Shown in pieces: positions 1 through 11,184 of a stretch of DNA of 42,844 bases. The DNA comes from Gemmatimonadota bacterium (GTDB lineage Bacteria > Gemmatimonadota > Gemmatimonadetes > Gemmatimonadales > GWC2-71-9). The stretch spans positions 1 through 42,844 of the forward strand of contig QHUQ01000207.1 in the NCBI GenBank assembly GCA_003221985.1. The letters run 5' to 3'. Below the pieces are notes generated by a model. The model was given only the letters and a program-made list of their open reading frames with translations, had not been told where the DNA came from and did no database searches. The position numbers and the translations under genes are program-made. How positions within the stretch are numbered: position 1 is the stretch's first letter; every line of letters starts with the position of its first letter.

Positions 1-623
1 GAGATCCGGGGCACTGGCCGACAGCGTCTGGATCTGAGCCCGACGGTAGTCGGCCCGGCGCGTCGCGTATTCGCGCGCGTCGTTCAGCACGCGCCGCAGC
101 CGCTGTGCCACGCCCGCGCGCGAGCCGCCCCCCGCGTCCTTGGCTCCTTCGCTCAGGTCGGCGACCATCGCCGCCGGCGACTTCACGCGCATCGCCTCGA
201 TCGACTCACCGTTCAGGTCGATCATCACCGCCTGGCCCCAGATGAGGCTGCCGTTCGGCACCGCAACGGTCGAGGTGATCCCCTCCATCCGGTTCACGGC
301 GATCAACGTCGACGCCGGATTGATCCCTTCGAGGACGTTGAATGACGCGGCGACGTCGTTGCCACGCAGCGTGGCTTCGTTCGTGTTCTGCACCGCGCTG
401 ATTTCGCGCAGTCCCATCTGGCCGGCGCCGTCGATGAAGCCCGGCGTCACCCACTTGCCCGACGCGTCGATGCGCGTCGCCCCCGCTGGGACGGCGACGT
501 TCGTCCCGACCGCCGCGATGCGGCCGTCCTGGATCACGACGGTCGCGTTCTCGAGCTTCGGTCCCGAGACCGGATACACCGTACCCCCGGTGATCGCGAT
601 CGTCTGAGCCAGCAAGAAGGCGA

Positions 624-627
<4 letters not shown>
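1..627 (-). CDS. Amidohydrolase-like protein lacking the HxH metal motif (3' end outside window)
   Basis: 209 codons are visible; the gene runs off the left edge. The start ATG at 627 overlaps the stop of the upstream amidohydrolase by 4 nt (ATGA), so the two are probably translationally coupled. After a short hydrophobic N-terminus the protein shows the amidohydrolase composite-domain pattern: TGGTVYPVSG, then QDGRIAAVGTNV, then GKWVTPGFID. In active relatives the last motif continues into an HxH metal-binding pair. Here it reads PGFIDGAGQMGL, so both histidines are absent. This resembles recalled secreted paralogues that accompany an active amidohydrolase. It may be a non-catalytic or differently liganded partner. 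The missing C-terminal half prevents a check of other metal ligands. Family placement is firm; function is unknown. Confidence 0.8.
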
Positions 628-2060
<1,433 letters not shown>

Positions 2061-2072
2061 GGTCAGATCTCC

Positions 2073-4039
2073 CTATTTGACGAGTTCGAACACCAGCGGC
2101 GCGCCCGTCGGCGCGATGCGCACCAGCCGCCGCGGCGCCTGCTGGGTGACGTGCATGACCACCGGCAGCTGCATACCCGACAGCTCGAGGCGATAGGCCG
2201 GAAACGTTCCCGCCGGCACCGTGACATTCTCGACGCCCGCGACTTTCACGGTGACGACCTTGGACGCCCCTTCGCCCGACGAGAAGACGTTCAGGTTGAA
2301 TGTCTTTCCTGCATCGAGCGGCAGCGCGGCGAGCAACACCCCCAGCGCGTTATCGTCGATCGTGCCCGGGGGGGCGGTGGTGTCCACCGTGATCGGTTTC
2401 GGCGCGCCAGTGGGCTGCGGCGCCATCGCGGTCCCTTTGACGCGGCCATCGGCGTACGTCAAATGGATTTCGGTCTGCTGTCCTTGAACCATGCCGGTCT
2501 GATTGGTGCGCCGCATCGTGAGATCGGCGTTCAATACGACGGTCGATCGCTGTTGGAATGGGCCGATCGTCGTTGCTTCGGTATACACGATCGAATCCCC
2601 GGCGACATCGACCTTCGAGAGTTGTCCGCCATACACCGTGCCCTGGACCAGCGCCTGGAAGCTGTCGCTGCGCGTCACGATCTGGCTGCGGTCGAACGAG
2701 ACCGGACCGCCGGTGGGGTTGAGCTCGGCCGGATCGAGCGGCCGGCCCTCGATATCCACCAGGCGGACCGGCGCAATCGCCTTCAGCTTGTCGTACAGCG
2801 ACTTGGCGTCGCCGACGACGACGATCGTCAGCGCGTTGCGGCGAAACACCCGTTGCGCGGCGGCGCGCGCCCGCGTGCCGCTCACGCCCGCCAGGCGATC
2901 GCGATAGCGCTGCAGATAGTCGAAGCCAAGATCGAGCAGCCGGGCGGTCGTGACGACGCCGGCGATCTGGCGAGGCGTTTCGATCGTCAGCGGGAAGGAG
3001 CCCACCAGGAACCCCTTGGCCGCGACCAGCTCGCTGTCGGGAATCGTTTCGGTCCGCACACGATCGATCTGATGCAACAGCTCCGTCAACGCGCTGTCGG
3101 TGACTTCGGTGCGCCCCTCGAACGTCGCCTCCCAGTAACCGATGCCGCGGGTGCGGCGCAGCGAGGCATAGGAGCCGTACGTCCAGCTCTTCTGCTCGCG
3201 CAAAATCATGAACAGGCGCGAGTCCGAGCCGCCTCCCAGGACGTGGGCGGCGATGCGCGCCGCGTAGTAGCCGGTGTCGGTCGGCAGGAACGTCGTGTTC
3301 CCGATGACGATGTTCGATTGCACCGAGCCGGGCCGGTTCGCCAGGAGAATGTCGGTCGCGCGTTTGGCTGGAGCGGCGGGAGCCGGCGGCGTCGCAGCGG
3401 CTCCGCCACGCCACGAGCCGAATGCGCTGGCCGCGAGCTCGCGCGCACGCGGCAGCGTGATGTCGCCGGCCACGACCAGCAACGAGCCGCCCGGCCGGAT
3501 GCGCCGTGCGGCGAACGCCACGATGTCATTGCGCGTAACGGCCTTGTACGCCGCGACACTCGTGTTCCGGCCGTACGGATTGCGGCCGTAGATCTCCTTC
3601 TGGAACGCGCGCGCGGCGACGTTGTCCGGTTGCGACAGCTCGACCTCGAGCGACGAGAGGAACCGGGTCCGCGCCAGCTCCAGCTCCTGGGCGGAGAACG
3701 TCGACCGCCGGCTGACGTCGCCGAGCAGGGCAAAGGCCAGCTCGGCGTGATCGCTCAGCCCGTCGGTGGAGATGGTGAGGAAGTCGTCGCCGGCACTCGC
3801 CCCGATCGTCCCGCCCACCCCTTCGATTTCCGCCGCGATCTGGTCGGCGCTGGCAACGTCATGCCATTGGGGAGCGCGACATCCTGGAACGGCGGGAAGC
3901 GCACGGGCCGGAGCCGAGCGGCGCTCGGTGGCCGGGTTGGAAACGGCTCCTGGGCGGAAAGTGGGAACGTTGGAATGATGGAAAGAAGGACCAGCACCCC
4001 TTTCCATCGTTCCATCGTTCCAAGATTCTGGCGGTTCAT
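2073..4039 (-). pseudogene. M16 peptidase partner subunit with C-terminal beta-barrel-like domain, frame-disrupted
   Basis: The start ATG at 4039 overlaps the stop of the upstream M16 gene (ATGA). The first frame gives a signal peptide and FQDVALPNGMTL, the opening of an M16 domain. Near 3851-3856 the homology jumps to another frame beginning ASADQIAAEIEGVGG, which in relatives lies several tens of residues further on. A conserved block is therefore missing and the frame changes. The rest is clean: an M16 C-half with the R/Y motif LREQKSWTYGS, then about 200 residues resembling a DUF3108-type beta-rich domain ending in FELVK. The lost block would have held any zinc site, so it cannot be said whether this was the inactive partner. 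The signal-peptide region lies in an inverted repeat (3964-4021). The lesion may be an assembly error. Confidence 0.75.
3964..4021. repeat. Inverted-repeat hairpin in the M16-partner signal-peptide region
   Basis: Arms at 3964-3985 and 4000-4021 are complementary at 20 of 22 positions, separated by a 14-nt loop. Each arm is made of imperfect tandem GGAACGAT/GGAATGAT-type units. The element supplies most of the N-terminal codons of the minus-strand M16-partner gene (NLGTMERWKG followed by the hydrophobic stretch). Its architecture matches the in-frame hairpins in uracil-DNA glycosylase, radA and comF. Confidence 0.75.
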
Positions 4040-5367
4040 CGTCCACCTCCACTCGCCGGTCCCGCCCCCGCCCGCACGATCAACAGTGTGAGGTTGCCCG
4101 GTTCGAGGTACCTGCCCGCGACGCGTTTCACGTCATCACTCGTGACCGCGAGCAGCTTGTCGAGATCGGTGTTGATCTCGTCGACGGAGTTGTGAAACGT
4201 GCGATAGTGGTGCAGCTCTTCGGCCTTGCCCAACGTCGTCTCCCGGTTGCCGATGAATCCCGCCCGCAACGCATTCTTCGCTTTGTCGAGCTCGGCGGCG
4301 GAGATGCCGTAGGTCCGGATGCTGTCGAGCTGTACGGTAATGAGGCTGTCCATGCGGTCCGCCGAGACGCCCTGGTTCACGATGCCGTACGCCACCCAGA
4401 CTCCCGGACCGTTGCGCGATCCGAACGGATTGAGGATCGCGCCGGTCGCCACGGCCGCCTTTTCACGCCGCACCACGGCGACGTTGAGGCGCGAGCTCTC
4501 CCCCTGCCCGACGATGATGTTGAGCACTTCGAGCGCCGGCGTGTCGGCGCTGCGATGCTCCGGCACGCGATAGATGCGCAGCACCGCGTCGAGGTTGGCA
4601 TGCGCGTCGTGCACCTCATGCCGCGCCGGAGCCCCCCCCGCCGACGGCTCGCAACGCGGAGCCTCGGGGGCCGGATGACTCGGCACGCCCGCGAAATACT
4701 GATTGACGAGCGTGCGCAGCTGCCCGGGGACGAAGTCGCCGACCACGACGAGCGTCGCATTGTTGGGCGCGTAGTACGTATCGAAGAACGCCTGCACGTC
4801 GGGCAGCTTCGCGGCGTCGAGATCGGCCATCGAGCCGATGACGGTGTGCGCGTAGGGGAAGCACGTCGTGCTGTCGAACGGCCAGGTCAACCCGTCGGTG
4901 AACGCGGTCTGGTACGGTTGGTTGTCAACCCGCAGCCGGCGCTCTTCTTTCACGGCCTGGCGCTGGTTCTCGAAGTTCTCTTCCGTGATGGCGAGCGAGC
5001 GCATCCGGTCCGCTTCGGCCCAGAGCGCGAGGTTGAGGCGGTTCGACGGGACCGTTTCCCAATAGTTGGTGCGGTCCTCGGCGGTGCTGCCGTTGAAGTC
5101 GCCGCCCGCGCGCTCGATCAGCTGGTTGTGCTCGGCCTTTTTGATGTGCGCCGACCCCTGGAACATCATGTGCTCGAACAGGTGCGCGAACCCGGAGTGG
5201 CCCGGATGCTCGTTGCGCGAGCCGACCTCGTACCAGACGTCGACCGACACGATCGGCGTCGAGTGGTCCTCCGAATAAATGACGTGCAGACCGTTCGGCA
5301 GCGTGAACTGCTCGAAGGGGATCGCTCCGGATTGCGCCAGAAGAGCCACGAAGAGAAGGCTATGCAT
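4036..5367 (-). CDS. M16 zinc metallopeptidase (pitrilysin family), secreted
   Basis: 443 aa from the ATG at 5367; longer upstream extensions only read through the preceding gene. The signal peptide MHSLLFVALLAQSG is followed by FTLPNGLHVIY. The inverted zinc motif HxxEH is HLFEH at residues 62-66, and the downstream acidic ligand region is AVKEERR. The C-terminal M16 half ends TLLIVRAGAG. The length fits single M16B subunits, which usually act as a heterodimer of an active chain and a partner carrying an R/Y motif. The partner is the next gene, overlapping by ATGA. The gene also overlaps the upstream amidohydrolase by 8 nt. Predicted role: periplasmic or outer-membrane degradation of short peptides. 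Confidence 0.92.
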   Translation of the reverse strand: MHSLLFVALLAQSGAIPFEQFTLPNGLHVIYSEDHSTPIVSVDVWYEVGSRNEHPGHSGFAHLFEHMMFQGSAHIKKAEHNQLIERAGGDFNGSTAEDRTNYWETVPSNRLNLALWAEADRMRSLAITEENFENQRQAVKEERRLRVDNQPYQTAFTDGLTWPFDSTTCFPYAHTVIGSMADLDAAKLPDVQAFFDTYYAPNNATLVVVGDFVPGQLRTLVNQYFAGVPSHPAPEAPRCEPSAGGAPARHEVHDAHANLDAVLRIYRVPEHRSADTPALEVLNIIVGQGESSRLNVAVVRREKAAVATGAILNPFGSRNGPGVWVAYGIVNQGVSADRMDSLITVQLDSIRTYGISAAELDKAKNALRAGFIGNRETTLGKAEELHHYRTFHNSVDEINTDLDKLLAVTSDDVKRVAGRYLEPGNLTLLIVRAGAGPASGGGR

Positions 5368-6277
5368 GCGAGTCTGACTCCGTCGGAAACAGAGCGAGCG
5401 CGTTGGTCTCGAGGATGGCCCGCTGCTGCGCTGCAGCGAGCGGCAGGGACAGGAATTGATCGATGTTTTGGCGCAGATCCTTGACACCCGGGCTGGGCCA
5501 GTCGGTGCCCCACAGGACGCGATCCACGATCTCGGTCAGGCGGGGAAAGTACTCCAGCAGCTTGGACGGCGGAATGCCCGAGACATCGAGTCTGACTTGA
5601 CTATGACGTCTCAGGATGAAAAACGCTTCTTCCATGTAGAGCGGCCGGCCGCCGTGCGCCATCACCAGCTGCAAGTCGGGAAAATCGATCGCGACGTCAT
5701 CGAGCTCCAGCGGATTGCCGTACTTCGAGCGCGCACCGGGAAAGATCGACGTACCGGTGTGGATCATCACCGGGAGGCCGCGCGCTTCGCACCGCCGGTA
5801 AATCTCGCCGAGCGCGGTCAGACCGTCGGTGTAGGCGTTGGCGGGGAATGCCTGATGAGGGGGATGGACCTTGAGCAACCGGATTCCCTGATCGATCAAC
5901 CGATCGACGTCGCCCGCGGCGTCGCGGGTGTACCGCGCGTGCACGCCGCCGTAGGGGATCAAGCGCTCGGGATTCGCCCTGGCGTACTTTGCGGCGAATG
6001 CGTTGGTCGAATCGTCGAATCCCATGATGTCGGGGCTGGGATAGTTGACGAGGCCGATTCGCCACACGCCCGAGCGGTCCATCACCTCGAGCAGCGCGTT
6101 GGGATCGTCCATCAGCGAGATCAGGAAATCCCAATGGTCCTCCTTGCCCTTCCGCATCGCCTCTTGAACCTTGGGCTTCAGGTCACGCCACGGCTGGATA
6201 TGGATATGCACGTCGGTGATGCGATAACCGGATGGTGACCCCGGCGCGGCCGGCCGGGTACTAGACTCGGAGCCCAT
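5360..6277 (-). CDS. Amidohydrolase family 2 (TIM-barrel metal-dependent hydrolase)
   Basis: About 305 aa from the ATG at 6277 (6283 and 6313 are alternatives). No signal peptide is obvious, so it is probably cytoplasmic. Amidohydrolase-2 landmarks occur in order: DVHIHI (HxH) near the N-terminus, LLKVHPPHQ, VMIHTGTS, VMAHGGRPLYMEEA, and the terminal aspartate motif VLWGTDWPSPG. Members hydrolyse or decarboxylate small amide, lactone or carboxylate substrates, and the exact substrate cannot be told. It is the first gene of the minus-strand hydrolase operon and overlaps the M16 gene by 8 nt. Its ATG shares two bases with the ATG of a divergent plus-strand gene. Confidence 0.85.
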   Translation of the reverse strand: MGSESSTRPAAPGSPSGYRITDVHIHIQPWRDLKPKVQEAMRKGKEDHWDFLISLMDDPNALLEVMDRSGVWRIGLVNYPSPDIMGFDDSTNAFAAKYARANPERLIPYGGVHARYTRDAAGDVDRLIDQGIRLLKVHPPHQAFPANAYTDGLTALGEIYRRCEARGLPVMIHTGTSIFPGARSKYGNPLELDDVAIDFPDLQLVMAHGGRPLYMEEAFFILRRHSQVRLDVSGIPPSKLLEYFPRLTEIVDRVLWGTDWPSPGVKDLRQNIDQFLSLPLAAAQQRAILETNALALFPTESDSHA

Positions 6278-6833
6278 GCTCATCTTTCCGCTGATCGCGA
6301 CCGCGGTAGCCACGCAAGGCTTTCACGCCGGCTTCGACCCCATTCCCGATCTCTCCCCCGGACAGAAAGTTCGCGTCCACGTCATCGCCGCGGCGACCGT
6401 TCCCACGCTGTCCATCGGACGCCCCCGTTCCCGGCTGGGCACAGTGAATGTCGCCGGCACGCTCATCGAGTATCGTGCATTTGAGGCCGTCGTCGTCGAG
6501 CGCAAGGGATGGATCGCCGGCATCGGTCCGAGATCGGCACGCACCATCGATTGGGCTGACATCACGCGCATCGACACGGCGGAGTCGCGCAACGCCTGGA
6601 ACGTCTTGTATGGAGCAGCCGGTGGATTCGTCGGGGCGATCCTGTTGACCGCCGCAACGCAGTTCGCCATTCGCCCCTTCTGCGACGCGCCCCCTGGGCC
6701 CGGGAGCGACTGCCACGGCTTCTGGTCGACCACGAAACGCATCGCGGTCTACTCAGTCCCGCTCGGAGCGGCGGTCGGATACTTCGCGACACACTGGAAG
6801 GCGGTGTACTGGCGTCAGCGACCCCAGGTGTAG
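6276..6833 (+). CDS. Hypothetical membrane protein with N-terminal beta-rich region
   Basis: 185 aa. An N-terminal hydrophobic segment (MLIFPLIATAVATQG) may be a signal peptide. A beta-rich stretch with TVNVAGTLIEYRAFEAVVV and DWADITRIDTAES resembles small proteins, common in Gemmatimonadota-type genomes, that begin with an SH3-like strand module and end in glycine-rich membrane segments. Two membrane segments follow (NVLYGAAGGFVGAILL and YSVPLGAAVGYFA), with a cysteine pair between them. Function unknown. The gene diverges from the amidohydrolase at 6277 with overlapping start codons. Its 3' end overlaps the tail of the dehydrogenase gene on the opposite strand (6815-6833). Confidence 0.65.
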   Translation: MLIFPLIATAVATQGFHAGFDPIPDLSPGQKVRVHVIAAATVPTLSIGRPRSRLGTVNVAGTLIEYRAFEAVVVERKGWIAGIGPRSARTIDWADITRIDTAESRNAWNVLYGAAGGFVGAILLTAATQFAIRPFCDAPPGPGSDCHGFWSTTKRIAVYSVPLGAAVGYFATHWKAVYWRQRPQV

Positions 6834-7559
6834 AACCCCTTTCCGGTTTTCTTCCCCAACTCGCCCTGCTTCACCTTCTCCCGGAGGATCCTGGGGGGCT
6901 CGTACTGCGGCTTGCCGAGCGTCGCGTGCAGGTACTCCGCGATGGCAAGCCGCACGTCGAGCCCGACGAGATCAGTCAGCTTGAGCGGCCCCATCGGATG
7001 GTTGTAGCCCAGCTCCATCGCCTTGTCGATGTCCTCTGCACTGGCGACATCCTGCTCGAGCATGCGCATCGCCTCGAGTCCTAAGACCACCCCCAGCCGA
7101 CTGGACGCGAAACCGGGGGAATCGCGGACGACGATCGGCTCCTTGCCGAGCCGGCGCGCGAACTCCACGGCGCGGTCCACCGCCGCCCGGGTGTCACGGC
7201 CATGGGTCACGACCTCGACCAGCTTCATGATGTGAACCGGATTGAAGAAATGCATGCCAACGAGGCGCGCCGGCTGCGTCATCGCCGCGGCGATCTGCCC
7301 GATGGTCGGCATCGCTCACTGCGACGCGCATCTGGGACTCTGCAAGAATCCGCTTGCGCACCGCGGCGTGATCGTCCGTGGCGAGCTTTCCCCGTTTGAC
7401 GCCACTCACGAGCAGGGCCTCGATCCTGTCCAACGCCTGAGGCAGGGCGTCGGCACGGGCATCGGTCAGCCGCACCTCACAACCCGCAAGCGCAGCCACA
7501 TATGCAATGCCGTGACCCATCGTGCCGGCACCGATGACGGCAACGCGAAGCGGTTTCAT
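6815..7559 (-). pseudogene. 3-hydroxyacyl-CoA dehydrogenase, frame-disrupted
   Basis: Both halves of a 3-hydroxybutyryl-CoA dehydrogenase (PaaH/Hbd type) are present. The N-terminal half starts MKPLRVAVIGAGTMGHG with the NAD-binding glycine motif and ends near RVAVSDA. The second half, in another frame, begins PTIGQIAAAM and continues through VGMHFFNPVHIMKLVEVV and PMGPLKLTDLVGLD to KTGKGFYTWGR. In relatives about 40 residues (the segment leading to the ASNTS motif) separate these; they are missing at about 7303-7312. The enzyme oxidises 3-hydroxyacyl-CoA to 3-ketoacyl-CoA. It is the last gene of the aryl-CoA operon and overlaps the preceding phosphodiesterase by ATGA. The lesion may be an assembly artefact, since pathway neighbours look functional. 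Confidence 0.82.
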
Positions 7560-8242
7560 GCAGCCCGGGAAGCGTCTACGACCAGGCGGGCGCGCTCAGG
7601 CTGATTGGTGCAGATCCCATCGACACCCCAGCGCACGAGCCGCTGCATGTCGGTGGGATTGTCGACAGTCCAGGCGATGATCGTCGCTTTCAACCCGTGC
7701 ACGGTTTTCACCAGCTGTTCGTCCAACGTCGTCCGCTCCTGCCACAGCGTCTGCGCGGCTGCGTCGTCCAAGGTCTGCTGCGGATTGCCGGTGGCGACTT
7801 CGGACAGCACTCCGCGCGGCATACTCGGCCGCTTCTGGCCCAGCCGCCGCACGACGGGGACCACAAAGCTATGGATCGCGTAGCCTGAGGGATTCGGGCC
7901 GCTGTCGAGGGTCGCGAGCAGTCGGTCGTCCCACTTCGGATCGAGCACCTTGACCTCGACGAAGACCTTGAGCTGGCCGAGCACGTCCAACGCCTGCGCC
8001 AGGCTCGGAATCGGCTCACCGTTCGGGAGTTGCAGCGCGGCCAGATCGCGCGCGCGCGCCTGCGCGATCGGCAATCCCATCACGGCCGGGTCATGATGGA
8101 CGACGAGCTCGCCGTCGATCGTGGCATGGACGTCGAGCTCGACGGCGTCGGCTCCCTGGCCGGCGGCGGCGCGGAACGCGGCCAGGGAGTTCTCCAGCTC
8201 GATGCTGGAGGCGCCCCGGTGGGCAATCACCATGGGCTTCAC
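7556..8242 (-). CDS. Glycerophosphodiester phosphodiesterase (GDPD family)
   Basis: 228 aa, near the length of a minimal GDPD TIM barrel. There is no signal peptide, so it is probably cytoplasmic. Catalytic landmarks: AHRGASSIELENS (HRG with downstream E/N), GADAVELDVH and LVVHHDPAV (second catalytic histidine), then FVEVK in mid-protein and WTVDNPTDMQRLVRWGVDGICTNQP at the end. The enzyme hydrolyses glycerophosphodiesters to glycerol-3-phosphate plus an alcohol. It overlaps both neighbours by 4 nt (BoxB-like gene upstream, dehydrogenase downstream), so it is co-transcribed with the aromatic-acid genes. Its metabolic link to them is not obvious. Confidence 0.92.
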   Translation of the reverse strand: MKPMVIAHRGASSIELENSLAAFRAAAGQGADAVELDVHATIDGELVVHHDPAVMGLPIAQARARDLAALQLPNGEPIPSLAQALDVLGQLKVFVEVKVLDPKWDDRLLATLDSGPNPSGYAIHSFVVPVVRRLGQKRPSMPRGVLSEVATGNPQQTLDDAAAQTLWQERTTLDEQLVKTVHGLKATIIAWTVDNPTDMQRLVRWGVDGICTNQPERARLVVDASRAA

Positions 8243-9369
8243 TGCTGCAGGCTGTCGGCCTTCTTGGGCTCGATCCAGTCCGGCTCTTTCTCGATGTCGT
8301 GGACGATCGCCACGTCCTCGGGCCGCGGCAGCACCGACTCCAGATACGCGGGGTACTTCGCGGCGTCGATCGGCTGGCCGTCTACCGTGAACTTCTGATG
8401 CGCGTACATGCCGATGCGCCGGTTGAACTTGAGGTCGGGGACCTTGAGCTGCCGCTCGCGCTCGGCAATGAACATGTTGAGGCGCTCGACCAGTTTCACG
8501 ATCTCCTGGCGATACAGATTTCGCGCGAGCTCGTTCAATTTGCTCTTATCCGGCTCGACCCCGCCGTTGGTGTGCTCCCGCTCGTCGTAGCGTCCCTTGA
8601 GTCCCCAGACATATGCCCAATGTGCGGACGACGAATTGTCGGTCCCGAAGAGATCGAACGCCGTCGGAATCCACTTATAGAAGAAGCGTTGGATCACCTC
8701 CGGCGGCATCTTGTCCGCCTTCACGATCCGCAGCAGGCCGTTGTTGCCGGTGCCGAGGTGGTAGGACTCTTCCTTGAGCATCGGTCCCATCGAGCGTGAC
8801 AGCGGATCGAACGCCGAGACCGACAGCATCTTCAGCTGGAACTTGCCGTCGCGGTCGATGAACTGCGTATAAGTGAAGAAGTCGAGCCAGTTGTCCACGA
8901 TTTCGTTGAACGAGCCCAGCAGCCGCTCCCCCTCGTCGGCACGCCGCTCGAGCAGCTTCGCGGCCTCGCGTTTGCCCTCGTCGCCGAAATGCGTGCAGAG
9001 CAGGTAGGACATCTGCCAGCCGTGCCGCATCTCTTCCGTCATCACGCGCTGCAGCGAGAGCAGGTCGTAGTCCGACGGCGCGTGCTGCAGCAGGTTGCGC
9101 TGTTGCTCCACCGACGCGAACTCCGTGTCGCCCTGATAGACGATCAGGTTGAGCAACGCGTCGCGGATGCGCTGATCGGGGATGTGCATCACGGTCGGCC
9201 ATTTGCGCTGGCCTTTGTAATGCCCGAACTCGATATGGGGGACTTCGGGCTCACCGAACTTTGCTTCAAACCCGTACTTGCGAAGGTCGCCCTGCGGGAG
9301 ACCGATCGAATCCTGCCAGTAGCGGAAGTAGTCGATCCAGTCGTCGAAATTGCCCAGTTTGCGGACCAT
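8239..9369 (-). CDS. BoxB-like di-iron oxygenase (benzoyl-CoA 2,3-epoxidase family)
   Basis: 376 aa from the ATG at 9369, which overlaps the stop of the previous gene by one base. Di-iron ligands are recognisable: E83 in YQGDTEFASVEQQ, ExxH at 113-116 in TEEMRHGW, an aspartate near 172 in FIDRDGKFQL, and ExxH at 201-204 in KEESYHLG. From memory, QGDTExASVEQQ, DRDGKFQL, AFDPLxR, GLKGRxxE and RIGM are shared with Azoarcus BoxB and set it apart from PaaA. Classical BoxB is about 100 residues longer. BoxB inserts one oxygen into the ring of benzoyl-CoA using electrons from BoxA; no BoxA is encoded here. Neighbours are an epoxide-isomerase-like crotonase and beta-oxidation enzymes, so an aromatic or other unsaturated acyl-CoA substrate is likely. 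The exact substrate is unknown. Confidence 0.82.
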   Translation of the reverse strand: MVRKLGNFDDWIDYFRYWQDSIGLPQGDLRKYGFEAKFGEPEVPHIEFGHYKGQRKWPTVMHIPDQRIRDALLNLIVYQGDTEFASVEQQRNLLQHAPSDYDLLSLQRVMTEEMRHGWQMSYLLCTHFGDEGKREAAKLLERRADEGERLLGSFNEIVDNWLDFFTYTQFIDRDGKFQLKMLSVSAFDPLSRSMGPMLKEESYHLGTGNNGLLRIVKADKMPPEVIQRFFYKWIPTAFDLFGTDNSSSAHWAYVWGLKGRYDEREHTNGGVEPDKSKLNELARNLYRQEIVKLVERLNMFIAERERQLKVPDLKFNRRIGMYAHQKFTVDGQPIDAAKYPAYLESVLPRPEDVAIVHDIEKEPDWIEPKKADSLQQ

Positions 9370-10105
9370 CAGCGGTTCCTTATGAGTTGACGGGCTTCCG
9401 GAGTGGCGAAGAGCGCGGCTTGATCGGCGATTTCGAGGTCGAGCATTTCCTCCAGCGTGCTGTGCTGCGAGCGGTAGAGCGCCGCCTTCGCTTTGCGCAC
9501 GGCCAGCGGTGCCATCCCCGCCCAGCGCGCGGCGAGCGCGGTAGTTTCGGCGGCGAGCGAGGCGTGCGGCACGACGCGATCGAACAGACCGAGCTGCGCG
9601 GCTTCGGCGGCGGGAACCATGCGCGCACTCCACACCAGCTCGAGCGCCTTCGAGATGCCCGTGAGGCGGGGTAGGAAGTAGCTGCCTCCCCAGTCCGGCC
9701 CCAGCCCCAGTTTGTGAAATACCTGCCCGATCGACGCTTGATCCGAGGCGAGGCGGTAGTCGCAGGCGAGGGCGAGGTTCGCGCCGCCACCGGCCGCCGC
9801 GCCGTTCACGCAGGCGATCACCGGCTTGGGGGCGTTGCGGATCGTGAGGGCGATGTCTTTCCCGGCTTTGACGAGCTGATCGCCTTGCGTGCCCAGCACG
9901 CCGAGGTCCGCCCCCGCGCAAAACGCGCGGCCGGCCCCAGTCACGACGATGACCCGTACCGCGTCGGCACCCGACAGCATGCGCAGCGCTTCGAGCAGAT
10001 CCTCACAGCCCTCCGGGTCGAAGGCGTTGAGCTTCTCCGGACGGTTGAGAGTGACCGTACCGACGTGATCCTTGATCTCGACCAGCACCCGCTCGTAGGC
10101 CGCCA

Positions 10106-10106
<1 letters not shown>
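9369..10106 (-). CDS. Crotonase, PaaG-like epoxyacyl-CoA isomerase / enoyl-CoA hydratase
   Basis: 245 aa from the ATG at 10106, which forms TGATG with the thiolase stop. Crotonase landmarks: VTLNRPEKLNAF, FCAGADLG (oxyanion hole), and VNGAAAGGGANLALACD. The site of the first catalytic glutamate in classical hydratases is replaced (SIGQVFHKLGLGPDWGG), while an aspartate (D138) sits in LGLGPDWGG. This matches the LGLIPDCGG pattern I recall from PaaG, the isomerase turning ring-1,2-epoxyphenylacetyl-CoA into oxepin-CoA. Next to a BoxB-like epoxidase, an epoxide- or double-bond-isomerising role is likely. A generic enoyl-CoA isomerase remains possible. Confidence 0.85.
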
Positions 10107-11134
<1,028 letters not shown>

Positions 11135-11145
<11 letters not shown>

Positions 11146-11184
11146 CCCGCATCTCGCATCCCGTTTCCCGTTTCCCGTTTCCCG
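11135..11184. repeat. Short tandem repeat spanning the thiolase start codon
   Basis: On the minus strand this is three GGGAAAC units followed by GGGATGC/GAGATGC/GGGATGC/GTGATGC units that run into the thiolase start codon and its first three codons. The GGGATGC unit is the one that builds the hairpin in the uracil-DNA glycosylase gene at 28926-29004. Only one arm is seen here, so no hairpin is predicted. It fills the whole gap between the thiolase and aldehyde dehydrogenase genes, and no separate Shine-Dalgarno sequence is evident. Confidence 0.7.
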
